Shown: positions 8,141 through 17,980, counted from the stretch's first letter. The stretch is 38,118 bases of DNA from Atopobacter phocae ATCC BAA-285 (GCF_000526675.1 NZ_JAGN01000010.1:1-38118), one strand, 5' to 3'. A program made the numbers and translations. The notes: generated by a model not told the origin, from the sequence alone.

Positions 8141-9880
8141 ATGAGAATATTTTTACCTTATTTTAAACCCCATTTAAAAGAAAGTTTACTCGGTCCTTTA
8201 TTTAAATGGTTCGAAGCGATTTTTCAATTATTAGTTCCTTTTCTCATTGCTCAAATGATTGATAATGGTATTCAGGAAAACCGCACCTTAACCATTTATT
8301 TGTATACTGCACTATTAATTATTATTGGTGTTCTAGGTGTTGCATTTGCGATTGTCGCTCAATATTATGCGTCAAAATCAGCTATCGGGTTTGCCTCACA
8401 AGTTCGACAAGCATTTTTTAAAAAAGTTCATCAATTTTCTTATGAAGAACTCTCTGCCTTTGGAACAGATTCTTTGATTGTTCGAATGACTAGTGACATT
8501 AATCAAATGCAACAAGGAGTTAATTTATTTTTTAGACTGTTTTTACGAAGTCCTTTTATGATTATTGGCACATTAGTGGCTACTTTTTGGTTGCATCCTC
8601 AAATGGGTCAACGCTTTGCTATTATAACGAGTCTTTTATTTTTAGTTATATTTATTATTTTAGTTTTCAGTTTACCCTTATATCATCAAGTACAAGAAAG
8701 AATGGATCATTTAACTACTCAATCGCGTGATTTTCTAAGTGGGCTTCGTGTATTACGTAGCTTTAATCAAAGTGAAAATCAGGTCAAGCATTTTAAATTC
8801 ACACATCGACGATTAACCCATCAACAAATTCGAGTTAGTTATTTTTCTAATTTACTCAATCCTCTGACTTTCGTTCTATTAAATTTAGGCATTGTTTGGA
8901 TTATTTATTCAGGTGGTCCACTAGTTGATCAGGGCGTATTGTCACAAGGAGTTATCGTTGCACTTGTTAATTATTTAACTCAATTACTCGTAGAATTAGT
9001 CAAATTTGCTCATTTAATAATTACAATGTCGCGCGCCATTGTGAGTAGTCGTCGTGTGGCTAGTGTCTTATCAGCTGATTCCAGTAGAACTGTGGCCTTT
9101 AAAACAAATAATGAGGCCTATAAATCATCTTCACAAACAACAGTTCAATCAGTCGAATTAAATCAGCTTTCGTATCAATTTCCACATGCTAAACAATTTG
9201 CTTTGTCTCCCATTAATATGACTTTCCATGCTGGACAAACAATTGGAATTATTGGGGGGACTGGTTCTGGTAAATCGACCTTAGTCCATTTATTAGCGCA
9301 AATCTATCAACCGACCCAAGGAAATATATATATCAATGAGCAAAACGTGCATGAATTGCCTCATCCGATTCAAACGAAAATAGTTGCCAGCGTCTTACAA
9401 GAAGCTGTTCTATTTAAAGGTACACTATCTCAAAATTTAAAAATGGGCAACCCTGATGCGTCTGATGAATTAATCCAACAAGCACTCACCGCCGCACAAG
9501 CTAGTGATTTCGTGCATCAATTGCCAAATGGATTAAATACTAAAATAGACCAATTTGGCCGTAATTTTTCTGGTGGACAGCGTCAACGCATAGCGATTGC
9601 ACGAGCATTAATCAAACAATCACCGATTTTAATTTTAGATGATGCCTTATCTGCGCTCGATTATCAAACAGGTCAAGCCGTTTTAAGCGCCCTCAAACGA
9701 TGGCCAAGCACACAATTATTGTTCCAAGTTTCTCAACGCATTTCAACCATTCAACATGCTGATATGATTATGGTATTACATCAAGGCCGTCTAATTGATT
9801 GTGCGTCACATAATGAATTAATCAAGCGCTGTCCGATTTATCAAGAAATCGCTATTTCTCAAGGTTTGGAGGTCTCTTAA
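8141..9880 (+). CDS. Heterodimeric ABC exporter, subunit with degenerate ATP site
   Basis: This ABC half-transporter has a six-helix transmembrane domain (about residues 1-310) and one nucleotide-binding domain. Walker A is GGTGSGKST, the signature is FSGGQRQR, and Walker B is LILDDALSALD. The catalytic Glu after Walker B is Asp, and the H-loop His is Gln (QVSQRIST). This is what is expected of the non-hydrolysing half of heterodimeric exporters such as LmrC/LmrD or YheI/YheH. The ATG at 8141 is chosen because GAGG lies six bases upstream; the ATG at 8135 directly touches that site. The partner starts on the base after the stop. The substrate (drug, lipid or peptide) is unknown. Confidence 0.85.
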   Translation: MRIFLPYFKPHLKESLLGPLFKWFEAIFQLLVPFLIAQMIDNGIQENRTLTIYLYTALLIIIGVLGVAFAIVAQYYASKSAIGFASQVRQAFFKKVHQFSYEELSAFGTDSLIVRMTSDINQMQQGVNLFFRLFLRSPFMIIGTLVATFWLHPQMGQRFAIITSLLFLVIFIILVFSLPLYHQVQERMDHLTTQSRDFLSGLRVLRSFNQSENQVKHFKFTHRRLTHQQIRVSYFSNLLNPLTFVLLNLGIVWIIYSGGPLVDQGVLSQGVIVALVNYLTQLLVELVKFAHLIITMSRAIVSSRRVASVLSADSSRTVAFKTNNEAYKSSSQTTVQSVELNQLSYQFPHAKQFALSPINMTFHAGQTIGIIGGTGSGKSTLVHLLAQIYQPTQGNIYINEQNVHELPHPIQTKIVASVLQEAVLFKGTLSQNLKMGNPDASDELIQQALTAAQASDFVHQLPNGLNTKIDQFGRNFSGGQRQRIAIARALIKQSPILILDDALSALDYQTGQAVLSALKRWPSTQLLFQVSQRISTIQHADMIMVLHQGRLIDCASHNELIKRCPIYQEIAISQGLEVS

Positions 9881-11623
9881 TTGGATAAACAATCTAAACA
9901 GTCATTTTTTAAACGTTTAATATTTGAGTTGAAGCCTTATTTGTGGCATCTTTTATTCGCCTTTATTCTAACAATTTGTTCAGTTGGTTTATCGTTATAT
10001 ATGCCTTTAAAAATAGGTCAAGCGATTGACCAATTAATTGGAATGAAGCAAGTTGCTTATGAACCGCTATTTTATCACTTAAAAATTATTGGAGTTATTA
10101 TACTGTTAACTGCAATTAGTGATTACTTGACCAACATCATATACAATCAGATTGTTTTTTCAGTTACCCAATCTATACGTACGCGAGCTATTCAAAAAAT
10201 AGCTCAGCTTCCTGTTAAAATTATTGATAATCGAGGTTACGGAAGTTATGTTTCAACATTGATTACCGATGTTGAACAAATTACAGACGGTTTGCTTTTA
10301 GTTTTTACTCAGTTGTTTAGAGGCATACTCATAATTATTTTAACGATAGGATTTATGTTTTCTACTAATGTATATTTAGCCCTTGCTGTGTTAGCATTGA
10401 CTCCTAGCTCAATTACGTTTGCACGATATATTTCACGAGCTACTCATGGCTATTTTTCAAAAACAGGAGATATTCGAAGTCAACAAATGAATTTAGTTGA
10501 AGAAGTATTTAGCGAACAATTAACTGTACGTGCTAATCATTATGAAACTACAGCTTATCATCAATTCCAAACAATTAATGAAGCGCTCGAAGAAAATTGG
10601 GGGCAAGCAACCTTTTTATCTTCCGTTGCTATGCCTGTAACTCGCTTTATTAATGGTGTCATTTATGCCATTATTGCTTTATTAGGTGCCCTATTAGCAA
10701 TAAAAAGAATGGTGACAGTTGGCCAGCTTACCGCTTTTTTAGCCTATGCGAATCAATATACTAAGCCTTTTAATGATATTTCAAGTGTGATGAGTGAATT
10801 TCAAAATACGGTTGCATGTTTCGAACGTGTATTTGAACTAATTGATTTACCAGAAGAAATAGATGATGGGGGAAAACAACTTATTTCACCAATTAAAGGT
10901 GCTGTGTCGTTTGAACAGGTGAGTTTTAGCTATTCAGAGAAGCCGGTTATTAAAAATATATCATTTGACATTCTGCCTGGACAATCAGTTGCTATCGTTG
11001 GTACAACAGGTAGCGGTAAAACCACTTTAATCAACTTATTAATGCGCTTTTATGAAATTAATCAAGGCCGAATTACCATTGACGGTCAAAATATTCAATC
11101 GCTTAAACGTGAATCCCTACATCAAGCAGTTGGCATGGTTCTTCAAGAAACTTGGTTGAAGAACGGTACAATTAAAGAAAATCTCATGTTAGGGGCATCA
11201 AATGCAACTGAAAAAGATATTATATCCGTCACTCAAGCAATTGAAGCTGATGGATTTATTAATCAATTACCTCATGGATATGACACAATTATTGGAGAAA
11301 ATGGTACAAATTTATCAGAAGGACAACGTCAACTTTTAACTATTGCACGCCTCATGTTATCTAACCCGCCAATACTGATTTTAGACGAAGCGACTAGTTC
11401 AATTGACACGCGAACAGAGCGGCATATTCAACGAGCGATTGATCAATTAACACGTAATCGAACTAGTATTGTGATTGCTCATCGCTTATCTACGATTCAA
11501 CGAGCAGACGTCATACTTGTTCTGGACCAAGGCAAATTAGTTGAATACGGTAACCACAATGATTTAATTCGTCAACAAGGACAATATTATAAATTATATC
11601 AAAGTCAATTCAAAAAAAATTAA
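9881..11623 (+). CDS. Heterodimeric ABC exporter, catalytic subunit
   Basis: This partner half-transporter has 580 residues: six predicted membrane helices, then a nucleotide-binding domain with Walker A GTTGSGKTT, signature LSEGQRQ, Walker B LILDEATSSID and a normal H-loop (IAHRLSTI). Its signature is changed at the third position (LSEGQ for LSGGQ). It faces the degenerate Walker site of the upstream subunit, so one composite site should be inactive for hydrolysis and the other canonical. The start is TTG at 9881 with GGAGG eight bases upstream, directly after the upstream stop. A strong shared terminator follows at 11637-11667. Confidence 0.87.
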   Translation: MDKQSKQSFFKRLIFELKPYLWHLLFAFILTICSVGLSLYMPLKIGQAIDQLIGMKQVAYEPLFYHLKIIGVIILLTAISDYLTNIIYNQIVFSVTQSIRTRAIQKIAQLPVKIIDNRGYGSYVSTLITDVEQITDGLLLVFTQLFRGILIIILTIGFMFSTNVYLALAVLALTPSSITFARYISRATHGYFSKTGDIRSQQMNLVEEVFSEQLTVRANHYETTAYHQFQTINEALEENWGQATFLSSVAMPVTRFINGVIYAIIALLGALLAIKRMVTVGQLTAFLAYANQYTKPFNDISSVMSEFQNTVACFERVFELIDLPEEIDDGGKQLISPIKGAVSFEQVSFSYSEKPVIKNISFDILPGQSVAIVGTTGSGKTTLINLLMRFYEINQGRITIDGQNIQSLKRESLHQAVGMVLQETWLKNGTIKENLMLGASNATEKDIISVTQAIEADGFINQLPHGYDTIIGENGTNLSEGQRQLLTIARLMLSNPPILILDEATSSIDTRTERHIQRAIDQLTRNRTSIVIAHRLSTIQRADVILVLDQGKLVEYGNHNDLIRQQGQYYKLYQSQFKKN

Positions 11624-11636
11624 TGATAATAAAATA

Positions 11637-11667
11637 AAACTCTCCTGACATAATCAGGAGAGTTTTT
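11637..11667. terminator. Bidirectional terminator
   Basis: The stem ACTCTCCTGA/TCAGGAGAGT has a 5-base loop, with A-rich sequence on one side and a T-run on the other. It ends the ABC exporter operon on the plus strand and the luxS operon on the minus strand. Confidence 0.85.
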
Positions 11668-11671
11668 AATA

Positions 11672-11848
11672 TTAATCTTCAAATAATCCTTTTAATAATT
11701 CTTGGAATTCGTCTTCCGATGTCACGACATGAAAGCTTGTATCTACACACATTGCACAATCTTGTGAATTTACATCTTTGTCTTCACTATTATCGCTCCA
11801 ACCCATCATCAACTCTGTTTGTTTTTCTGATTGTTTTTCTTTTTCCAT
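11672..11848 (-). CDS. Small acidic Cys-x-x-Cys protein downstream of luxS
   Basis: This is a 58-codon open reading frame of unknown function. The ATG at 11848 has AAAGGGTG about six bases upstream, the stop is TAA, and the frame ends just before a strong terminator. The protein is highly charged: a Lys/Glu/Gln-rich start (MEKEKQSEKQ), a middle with Cys31 and Cys34 in DCAMCVD, and an acidic amphipathic end (EFQELLKGLFED). A CxxC pair suggests metal or thiol chemistry, but no family is recognised. It begins 18 bases after the luxS stop with no terminator between, so it is very probably cotranscribed with luxS. Confidence 0.65.
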   Translation of the reverse strand: MEKEKQSEKQTELMMGWSDNSEDKDVNSQDCAMCVDTSFHVVTSEDEFQELLKGLFED

Positions 11849-11866
11849 TCGTTACACCCTTTCTTT

Positions 11867-12343
11867 TTAAATCGATACAACTTGTCGCTCAAAAGCATCT
11901 TTACTAAAACCATGTTCTAATACAATTTTGGCATATTCTTTTGCTGCAAATAATGAATGATCACGATAATTCCCACATTCTTTACGCTTCGTTCCTTGTA
12001 CATCTTCCCATTCACTCTCAACGACTTTTCTTAATACTTTAGTCATGGCAACAGCTACTTCTTCTGCTGTCGGTTTCCCCCAAATGATTAAGTAAAATCC
12101 TGTTCGACATCCCATTGGTGAAATATCAATTACATGATCTAAGTAATCTCTTATATAAGCGGCAAGAAGATGTTCCAACGTATGTAATGCACTAGTTGGT
12201 ATCGCTTCAATATTTGGTTGAACAAGACGAATATCAAATTTACTAATTGAATCCCCTAAATTTCCCTCTTCACTTCCCGCAACCCTAACATATGGTGCTT
12301 TCACTTGATCGTGATTTAAAGAGAAACTTTCTACTTTTGCCAT
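11867..12343 (-). CDS. luxS: S-ribosylhomocysteine lyase
   Basis: LuxS splits S-ribosylhomocysteine into homocysteine and the precursor of autoinducer-2, in the activated methyl cycle. The 158 residues are the usual length. The metal site HTLEH is at residues 54-58, the catalytic cysteine lies in [10 protein letters not shown] (Cys79), and the third metal ligand fits Cys123 in [10 protein letters not shown]. The ATG is preceded by AAAGGGGTG. A candidate promoter is at 12378-12406. The small CxxC gene follows and the transcript should end at the 11637-11667 hairpin. The neighbouring genes are not methyl-cycle genes. Confidence 0.97.
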   Translation of the reverse strand: MAKVESFSLNHDQVKAPYVRVAGSEEGNLGDSISKFDIRLVQPNIEAIPTSALHTLEHLLAAYIRDYLDHVIDISPMGCRTGFYLIIWGKPTAEEVAVAMTKVLRKVVESEWEDVQGTKRKECGNYRDHSLFAAKEYAKIVLEHGFSKDAFERQVVSI

Positions 12344-12377
12344 TTATTCACCCCTTTATATTATTCTTTACATACCT

Positions 12378-12426
12378 ATTATATACTATAAAAGGGCTTT
12401 TATAAATAAAGAAAAGGCTTTTATAA
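12378..12426 (-). promoter_or_regulatory. luxS promoter with 21-bp spaced direct repeats
   Basis: A TATAAT (12378-12383) lies 17 bases from a weak -35, TTTATA (12401-12406). The -35 overlaps one copy of the 11-base repeat GGCTTTTATAA (plus strand, 12395-12405); a second copy at 12416-12426 is displaced by 21 bases, two helical turns. This is a possible operator. Confidence 0.45.
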
Positions 12427-12431
12427 GAAAA

Positions 12432-12461
12432 GAAAAAAACAGACAAGAACTTGTCTGTTTT
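12432..12461 (-). terminator. Terminator after ftsX
   Basis: The palindrome ACAGACAAG-AA-CTTGTCTGT (12440-12459) is followed on the minus strand by a T-run (complement of 12432-12439). It ends the ftsEX transcript six bases or so beyond the ftsX stop. Confidence 0.85.
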
Positions 12462-12467
12462 TATATC

Positions 12468-13355
12468 TTAATATTTTAAAAAGCGAGAAATTGAAAACAT
12501 TGATCCAAATGAACCAATAACAATCCCAATGATACACATTGCACCGCTAATGTAGATAACATGTGGAAACGGCTCAATCAATTTCATTGCAGTGCCTGAT
12601 AAAAAGTTCATTCCACGATCATATACAAATAAATATGAACCAGAGAATAAAATAATTGGTATAATCGAGCCTAAAAATCCTATAATACCACCTTCCATAA
12701 AGAATGGTGCGCGTATATAAGAATTTTTCGCCCCAACTAAACGCATAATTTCTATTTCTGTTTGACGTGAATATATGGCTGTTCGAACTGTGTTAGAGAT
12801 TAAGAAGACTGCAACTATAAGTAATGCGATTAAAATACCAATACCGATATTTCTAGTTGTTGCAATATATTGCAAGAATTTTTCAACACTTGCTCCTCCA
12901 TAATTAACTTCACTAACATATTGCAACGATTGAATCGCTTTTGCTACAGTTTTAGTTTCCTGTGGGTCATCTGAGTAAACGATAATCGTATCTTTTAAAG
13001 GATTAGAATCATCTTCAAACAAATCAAAATTTTCACCTTGAGATTTGATTAAATCCTCCAGTTCTTGTTCTTTTGTCCGATATTCAGCTTTCTTGACGTG
13101 AGGCTGTTTTTCGATTGCATCTAAGAGTTTATTTTGATCTTCTTTTGAAGCCGCAACATCAATAAATACTTTAATCGTCACATCACTCTCAACAGAAGAT
13201 GCTACTTCATTTACGTTCATTAACAAACTAGCTGAAAAACTAAACAATAATAAAGTTAAAGATACTGCAGTAATTGATGCAAATGTTAGTAGCCCATTTC
13301 GAGTTAGCCCTTTAATCGCATCACGAACATGTCGAAAGAAATTTCTAATTATCAT
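12468..13355 (-). CDS. ftsX: Cell-division ABC transporter-like permease FtsX
   Basis: FtsX is the membrane partner of FtsE; in Firmicutes the pair activates peptidoglycan hydrolases at the cell surface. From the chosen ATG (13355) the protein has 295 residues: a short cytoplasmic start (MIIRNFFRHVRDAIKG), one membrane helix (about 24-45), an extracellular domain (about 46-170) and three more helices at the C-terminus. The start is supported by GAGAGGAG nine bases upstream and by the family N-terminus; a longer reading frame runs further upstream inside ftsE. It overlaps the end of ftsE by 11 bases. A terminator follows at 12432-12461. Confidence 0.95.
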   Translation of the reverse strand: MIIRNFFRHVRDAIKGLTRNGLLTFASITAVSLTLLLFSFSASLLMNVNEVASSVESDVTIKVFIDVAASKEDQNKLLDAIEKQPHVKKAEYRTKEQELEDLIKSQGENFDLFEDDSNPLKDTIIVYSDDPQETKTVAKAIQSLQYVSEVNYGGASVEKFLQYIATTRNIGIGILIALLIVAVFLISNTVRTAIYSRQTEIEIMRLVGAKNSYIRAPFFMEGGIIGFLGSIIPIILFSGSYLFVYDRGMNFLSGTAMKLIEPFPHVIYISGAMCIIGIVIGSFGSMFSISRFLKY

Positions 13356-14040
13356 ATGCGTAAGCTCCTCTCTCTTGGTCTCGAACAATCATACCGTTTT
13401 CGATTTGAATCACTCGGTGTGGACGAGAGTTAACGATATGATTATTGTGCGTTGCCATTATTACGGTTGTTCCTTGATGATTAATGGTTTCTAATAAATT
13501 CATAATCTCCATTGATGTTTCTGGATCCAGATTACCTGTAGGCTCATCAGCAATTAGAATACCAGGTGTATTCACGATTGCACGTGCAATCGCTACCCGC
13601 TGTTGTTCCCCACCAGATATTTCATTTGGAAACATTTTTGCTTTTGAAGAAAGATTAACTAATTCCAATACTTCAGAAACACGACGTTTAATTTCTCTTG
13701 GACGTTTACCAATTACTTCCATCGCATAAGCAATATTTTCATAAATTGTTAAACGCGGTAATAATTTAAAATCTTGATACACTACCCCAACGAATCGACG
13801 TAACATCGGTATTTGTCTTGGGTGCATTTTTGTGACATTAAAATGGCCGACTTCAATATGACCATTTGTCGCTTCTTCTTCGCGATAAAGTAATTTAGCT
13901 AAGGTCGATTTCCCTGCTCCAGAACTACCTACTAAATAGACAAATTCCCCCTGATCAATTTGAACAGCTACATGTTCGAGGGCTTTTAGACCGTTATCAT
14001 AATACTTTTCGACATTCATCATTTCAACTATTACTGACAA
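13345..14040 (-). CDS. ftsE: Cell-division ATP-binding protein FtsE
   Basis: This ABC ATPase drives FtsX. Walker A is GSSGAGKST, the signature ISGGEQQRVAIARA and Walker B ILIADEPTGNLD, followed by MATHNN (H-loop). I place the start at the TTG at 14040, six bases after AGAGGGG. This gives 231 residues and the usual family N-terminus (SVIVEMMNVEKYYDNG); an ATG 33 bases further upstream has a much poorer site. A candidate promoter (TTGACA, 19-base spacer, TATAAT) lies at 14118-14148 between prfB and ftsE. Confidence 0.95.
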   Translation of the reverse strand: MSVIVEMMNVEKYYDNGLKALEHVAVQIDQGEFVYLVGSSGAGKSTLAKLLYREEEATNGHIEVGHFNVTKMHPRQIPMLRRFVGVVYQDFKLLPRLTIYENIAYAMEVIGKRPREIKRRVSEVLELVNLSSKAKMFPNEISGGEQQRVAIARAIVNTPGILIADEPTGNLDPETSMEIMNLLETINHQGTTVIMATHNNHIVNSRPHRVIQIENGMIVRDQERGAYAYDN

Positions 14041-14117
14041 ATTTTTCCCCTCTTTTCTAATATAATCAATCATTTACTACTCTCAAACATTAATTATACC
14101 ACTTGATTCATTCACAG

Positions 14118-14148
14118 ATTATATGTTTTCCTTACAATTATATGTCAA
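14118..14148 (-). promoter_or_regulatory. Candidate ftsEX promoter
   Basis: A perfect TTGACA (14143-14148) and a perfect TATAAT (14118-14123) stand in the short gap after prfB, but 19 bases apart rather than 17, so strength is uncertain. Confidence 0.4.
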
Positions 14149-14160
14149 TCAAACAACAGT

Positions 14161-15289
14161 TTAATTGAGTGAATCATTTGTATTCGATTTTGAAAGTTTC
14201 CATTTTAAGTAAGCGTCGATAAAACCATCCAAATCACCATCCATCACTTGATCAACGGCACTTGTCTCATGTGCTGTTCGTACATCTTTCACCATAGAAT
14301 ATGGATGGAATACATAATTTCGAATTTGAGATCCCCAACCTATTTCTAACTGTTCACCACGAATTTGAGCGAGTTCTTTCTCACGTTCTTCTTCTTCTCG
14401 TTGAATTAATTTTGCTTTTAAAAGATTCATCGCTGTTTCACGGTTTTGAAGTTGTGAACGTTGTGATTGGCTTTGTGTGACAATTCCTGTCGGCAAATGA
14501 GTAATACGAACTGCCGAATCTGTTTTATTAATATGCTGTCCACCTGCTCCACTTGCTCGGAACGTATCAATTTTTAATTCATCACTAGAAATCTCAATGT
14601 CGATTTCTCCTACGATTTCTGGCACGATATCAACTGAACAAAAAGAAGTATGTCTTTTTCCTGCAGCATCAAAAGGAGAAATACGAACCATTCGATGCAC
14701 ACCTTTTTCTGCTTTTAAATAGCCATAAGCATTTAACCCTTTAACGAGCATTGTCACTGACTTAATACCCGCTTCATCACCATTTTGATAATCAATCATT
14801 TCTACTTGGAATTGATGTTTTTCACTCCATCTTGTATACATTCTAAGAAGCATGCTACCCCAATCTTGTGATTCAGTACCACCCGCACCTGGATGTAATT
14901 CGACAATTGCATTGGCATGGTCGTGAGGATGATCAAGTAATAAGTTTAATTCATATCTTTCTATATCTTCTGTTAAACCTTTTACACGATTGACTGTTTC
15001 ATTGAATAGGTCTTCATCAGGTTCTTCCTTTAATAATTCAAGTCCCAACTCAGCATCTTGTAATCGTTCATCTAAACTAACAAATTCTTCATAAACTTGT
15101 TTTTTCTGATTACTTTCTTCAATAGTAGCTTGTGCTCTACTTTGATTATCCCAAAAACCAGGTAGCGACATTTCTTCATTTAAGCGAGCGATATCTTCTT
15201 CTAATTGATCTAAGTCAAAGAGACCTCCTAAAACTTTGAATCTTTTCTGAACTATCGGCTACTAAATGTCTTAATTCGCTAATTTCCAT
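14161..15289 (-). CDS. prfB: Peptide chain release factor 2, programmed +1 frameshift
   Basis: RF2 releases peptides at UGA and UAA stop codons. The gene begins at the ATG at 15289 (site AAAGGAG) and reads 24 codons to CTT TGA. A +1 shift there, skipping one T at 15217, joins the remaining 351 codons, giving 375 residues. The peptide anticodon SPF is at about 204-206 and the catalytic GGQ at about 249-251, matching the known RF2 positions. The main frame alone would start at an internal Met and lose the N-terminus. The upstream terminator at 15321-15357 separates it from secA, although read-through is likely. Confidence 0.96.
15214..15229 (-). other. prfB: RF2 programmed +1 frameshift site
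   Basis: The minus strand reads AGGAGG-TCT-CTT-TGA-C: an internal Shine-Dalgarno three bases before the slippery CTT, then the in-frame UGA followed by C. This is the classic autoregulatory signal in which low RF2 favours slipping and more RF2 synthesis. Confidence 0.95.
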
Positions 15290-15320
15290 TTGATCGACTC
15301 CTTTAAAAGTTCTGTTATGA

Positions 15321-15357
15321 ATTAAAACAGCTGAATCACCGTAACGATTCAGCTGTT
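15321..15357 (-). terminator. Hairpin terminator after secA
   Basis: A 12-base-pair stem (AACAGCTGAATC/GATTCAGCTGTT) with an 8-base loop is followed on the minus strand by TTTTAATTC. The T-run is short, so termination may be partial and prfB may be reached by read-through. Confidence 0.65.
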
Positions 15358-15373
15358 AATTAATGGCTATTGA

Positions 15374-17767
15374 TTAGTTACTATGAGCTGGTTTTACTTG
15401 TTCACGTTGTAAGTTTTGACGAATTTGACTCTTCATCACAATACGTGTTACATCGAAATCAATTGCAGAAATCATTTCATTAAAACGAGAATAACCTTCT
15501 GTTTGATATTCTGTTAACGGATTAGTTTGAGCATACGCACGTAACCCAACACCAGTTCTTAATTGGTCCATATCGTCAATATGATCGGTCCATTTTTGGT
15601 CAACTACACGTAAGATGACTACTTTTTGGAATTCAAGTAATTGTTCTGCACCATTTAGTTGGTGTTTCTTCTCAGCATAAATTGATTCTGCTAAGTTTAA
15701 AATAATTTGCTCTAGTTCTTTCGGTTGTTTACCTTCCAATTCACTAAGCTTAATTTGTTGAGGTGATGCGATTGCTGCAATAACAGCATCATATAATCCT
15801 TCATAGTTCCATGTTTTTGGCTCGCCAATTGTATAAGTTTCAACTAAACGTTTAACTGTACGACGAATCATATTTAATGTAACATCTTCTAAGCTTTCAG
15901 ATTCATTAATCACTTGTAAACGTTGGCTATAAATAGTTTCACGTTGTTCACGCATTACTTCATCATATTCTAAAACGTTTTTACGTGTATCATAGTTATT
16001 TCCTTCAACACGTTTTTGTGCCGATTCAATTTGGCGTGTAAAGAAACGGTTTTGAATAACAATATCTTCGTCTTCTCCACTACCAATACGATTCCATACC
16101 GCTTGAATACGTTCACTACCAAAACGACGCATTAAATCATCTTCTAATGACAAGTAGAATTGTGTCGCACCGGGATCTCCTTGACGTCCTGAACGTCCAC
16201 GTAACTGATTATCAATACGGCGTGACTCATGACGTTCTGTACCGATAACGCATAATCCACCTAATTCTTTAACACCTGCACCTAATTTAATATCCGTACC
16301 ACGACCAGCCATGTTCGTCGCAATTGTAACTGAACCACGTTGTCCTGCTCCTACAATAATTTCAGCTTCTTTAAAGTGATTTTTAGCATTTAAAACTTCA
16401 TGCGGGATTTTTTCTTTTGCAAGTAAACGACTTAACAATTCACTTGTTTCAACAGCAACTGTTCCGACTAGAATTGGTTGTCCCATAGCATGACGCTCTT
16501 TAATATCGCGAACAACTGCTTCAAATTTCGATTGAAGAGTTGGATATAATAAATCTTCTTGGTCATCACGGATAATTGGACGGTTAGTTGGAATGACAAT
16601 GGTTTGCATATTATAAATTTCACGGAATTCTTCTTCTTCTGTTTTTGCAGTACCCGTCATACCTGATAATTTTTTGTACATACGGAAGTAATTTTGGAAT
16701 GTAATAGTCGCCATAGTTTTTGATTCATTTTGGATTTCTACTGCTTCTTTTGCTTCAATGGCTTGATGCAATCCATCTGAATAACGACGACCATCCATAA
16801 TACGTCCTGTAAATTGGTCAACAATTTTTACTTCGCCTTCGTCTACTACATAATCAATATCACGAATCATAATGTAGTTAGCACGTAATGCTTGATCAAT
16901 ATGATGAGTTAAGGCTGCATTTTCAACAGAATAAAGGTTTGGTGTCCGGAATGTTTGCTCCGCTTTAGTAATTCCATCATCTGTTAAACCAATTGTTTTA
17001 CTTGTAATGTCAATCACATAGTCTTCTTCTTCTACTAATCCTTTTACAAAAAAGTCTGCACGACTGTACAAAATATTACTCTTTTCAGCTTGACCAGAAA
17101 TGATTAACGGTGTACGTGCCTCATCGATTAAGATAGAGTCCACCTCATCAACAACTGCAAAGTTTAATGGACGTTGTACCATTTGTTCTTTATAAACAAC
17201 CATGTTATCACGTAAATAGTCAAATCCTAATTCGTTATTGGTTGAATAAGTAATATCCGCAGCATAGGCTGCACGTTTATCAGCAGCAGATTTACCTGCT
17301 AAGTTTAAACCAACTGAAAGACCTAAGAAGTTATACAACTCACCCATCTCTTCAGCATCACGAGTAGATAAATACTCATTAACCGTTACAACGTGTACCC
17401 CGTCGCCACTAATAGCATTCAAGTAAACAGGCATTGTTGCTGTTAATGTTTTACCTTCCCCTGTTCGCATTTCAGCAATGTCCCCATGGTGTAAAACAAT
17501 CCCACCCATGACCTGTACTTTATATGGGAATAATCCTAAAACACGCTTAGCTCCTTCGCGTACAACAGCAAAAGCTTCTGGTAATAGCTTATCTAATGAT
17601 TCACCATTTTGATAACGTGCTTTAAATTCTTCTGTTTTTCCTTTCAATTGTTCATCTGAAAGATTTTCATATTCTTTTTCATATGAAAATACTTTGTTTG
17701 CAATTTTGTTTAAACGTCGTAATTCTTTCTTATCGTTCTCAACTAATTTTTTAAAAAAATTCGCCAT
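15374..17767 (-). CDS. secA: Preprotein translocase ATPase SecA
   Basis: SecA pushes unfolded preproteins through SecYEG. Walker A is [14 protein letters not shown] (about residue 100), Walker [17 protein letters not shown] (about 205), and the second helicase domain carries [13 protein letters not shown] and [13 protein letters not shown]. The 797-residue protein ends in [10 protein letters not shown] and has no C-terminal zinc-binding SEC-C motif (CxCxSGxxxxxCH), which many Firmicute SecA proteins carry. The ATG has GAGGGAG five bases upstream. It lies between hpf and prfB, the usual Firmicute order. Confidence 0.97.
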   Translation of the reverse strand: MANFFKKLVENDKKELRRLNKIANKVFSYEKEYENLSDEQLKGKTEEFKARYQNGESLDKLLPEAFAVVREGAKRVLGLFPYKVQVMGGIVLHHGDIAEMRTGEGKTLTATMPVYLNAISGDGVHVVTVNEYLSTRDAEEMGELYNFLGLSVGLNLAGKSAADKRAAYAADITYSTNNELGFDYLRDNMVVYKEQMVQRPLNFAVVDEVDSILIDEARTPLIISGQAEKSNILYSRADFFVKGLVEEEDYVIDITSKTIGLTDDGITKAEQTFRTPNLYSVENAALTHHIDQALRANYIMIRDIDYVVDEGEVKIVDQFTGRIMDGRRYSDGLHQAIEAKEAVEIQNESKTMATITFQNYFRMYKKLSGMTGTAKTEEEEFREIYNMQTIVIPTNRPIIRDDQEDLLYPTLQSKFEAVVRDIKERHAMGQPILVGTVAVETSELLSRLLAKEKIPHEVLNAKNHFKEAEIIVGAGQRGSVTIATNMAGRGTDIKLGAGVKELGGLCVIGTERHESRRIDNQLRGRSGRQGDPGATQFYLSLEDDLMRRFGSERIQAVWNRIGSGEDEDIVIQNRFFTRQIESAQKRVEGNNYDTRKNVLEYDEVMREQRETIYSQRLQVINESESLEDVTLNMIRRTVKRLVETYTIGEPKTWNYEGLYDAVIAAIASPQQIKLSELEGKQPKELEQIILNLAESIYAEKKHQLNGAEQLLEFQKVVILRVVDQKWTDHIDDMDQLRTGVGLRAYAQTNPLTEYQTEGYSRFNEMISAIDFDVTRIVMKSQIRQNLQREQVKPAHSN

Positions 17768-17904
17768 GCAATCTCCCTCTAATTTCCTTCAATTTTAAAT
17801 TTGAGTGTAAATAACATACACCTATCTCATTAAAAACACTACCTTATAGTCTCACTATATAGTATCGTTCCTATTTTATCATCACTAACTAATAAATGAA
17901 AGCT

Positions 17905-17940
17905 AAAAATGGCGTTACTCGGCTGAGTAACACCATTTTT
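17905..17940. terminator. Terminator between hpf and secA
   Basis: The stem AAAATGG.GTTACTC/GAGTAAC.CCATTTT, with one mismatch and a 4-base loop, is flanked by A and T runs. It lies 41 bases beyond the hpf stop and ends hpf transcripts on the minus strand. The rest of the 17768-17980 gap should hold the secA promoter; I see only weak elements. Confidence 0.8.
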
Positions 17941-17980
17941 AATAATATTTAATTGTGAATACAGAGGTTTTTAATTTATT

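Noticed and set aside
11719-11907. Plus-strand frame of 62 codons
   Set aside because: It lies opposite the better-supported small CxxC gene and the luxS end, and has no ribosome binding site.
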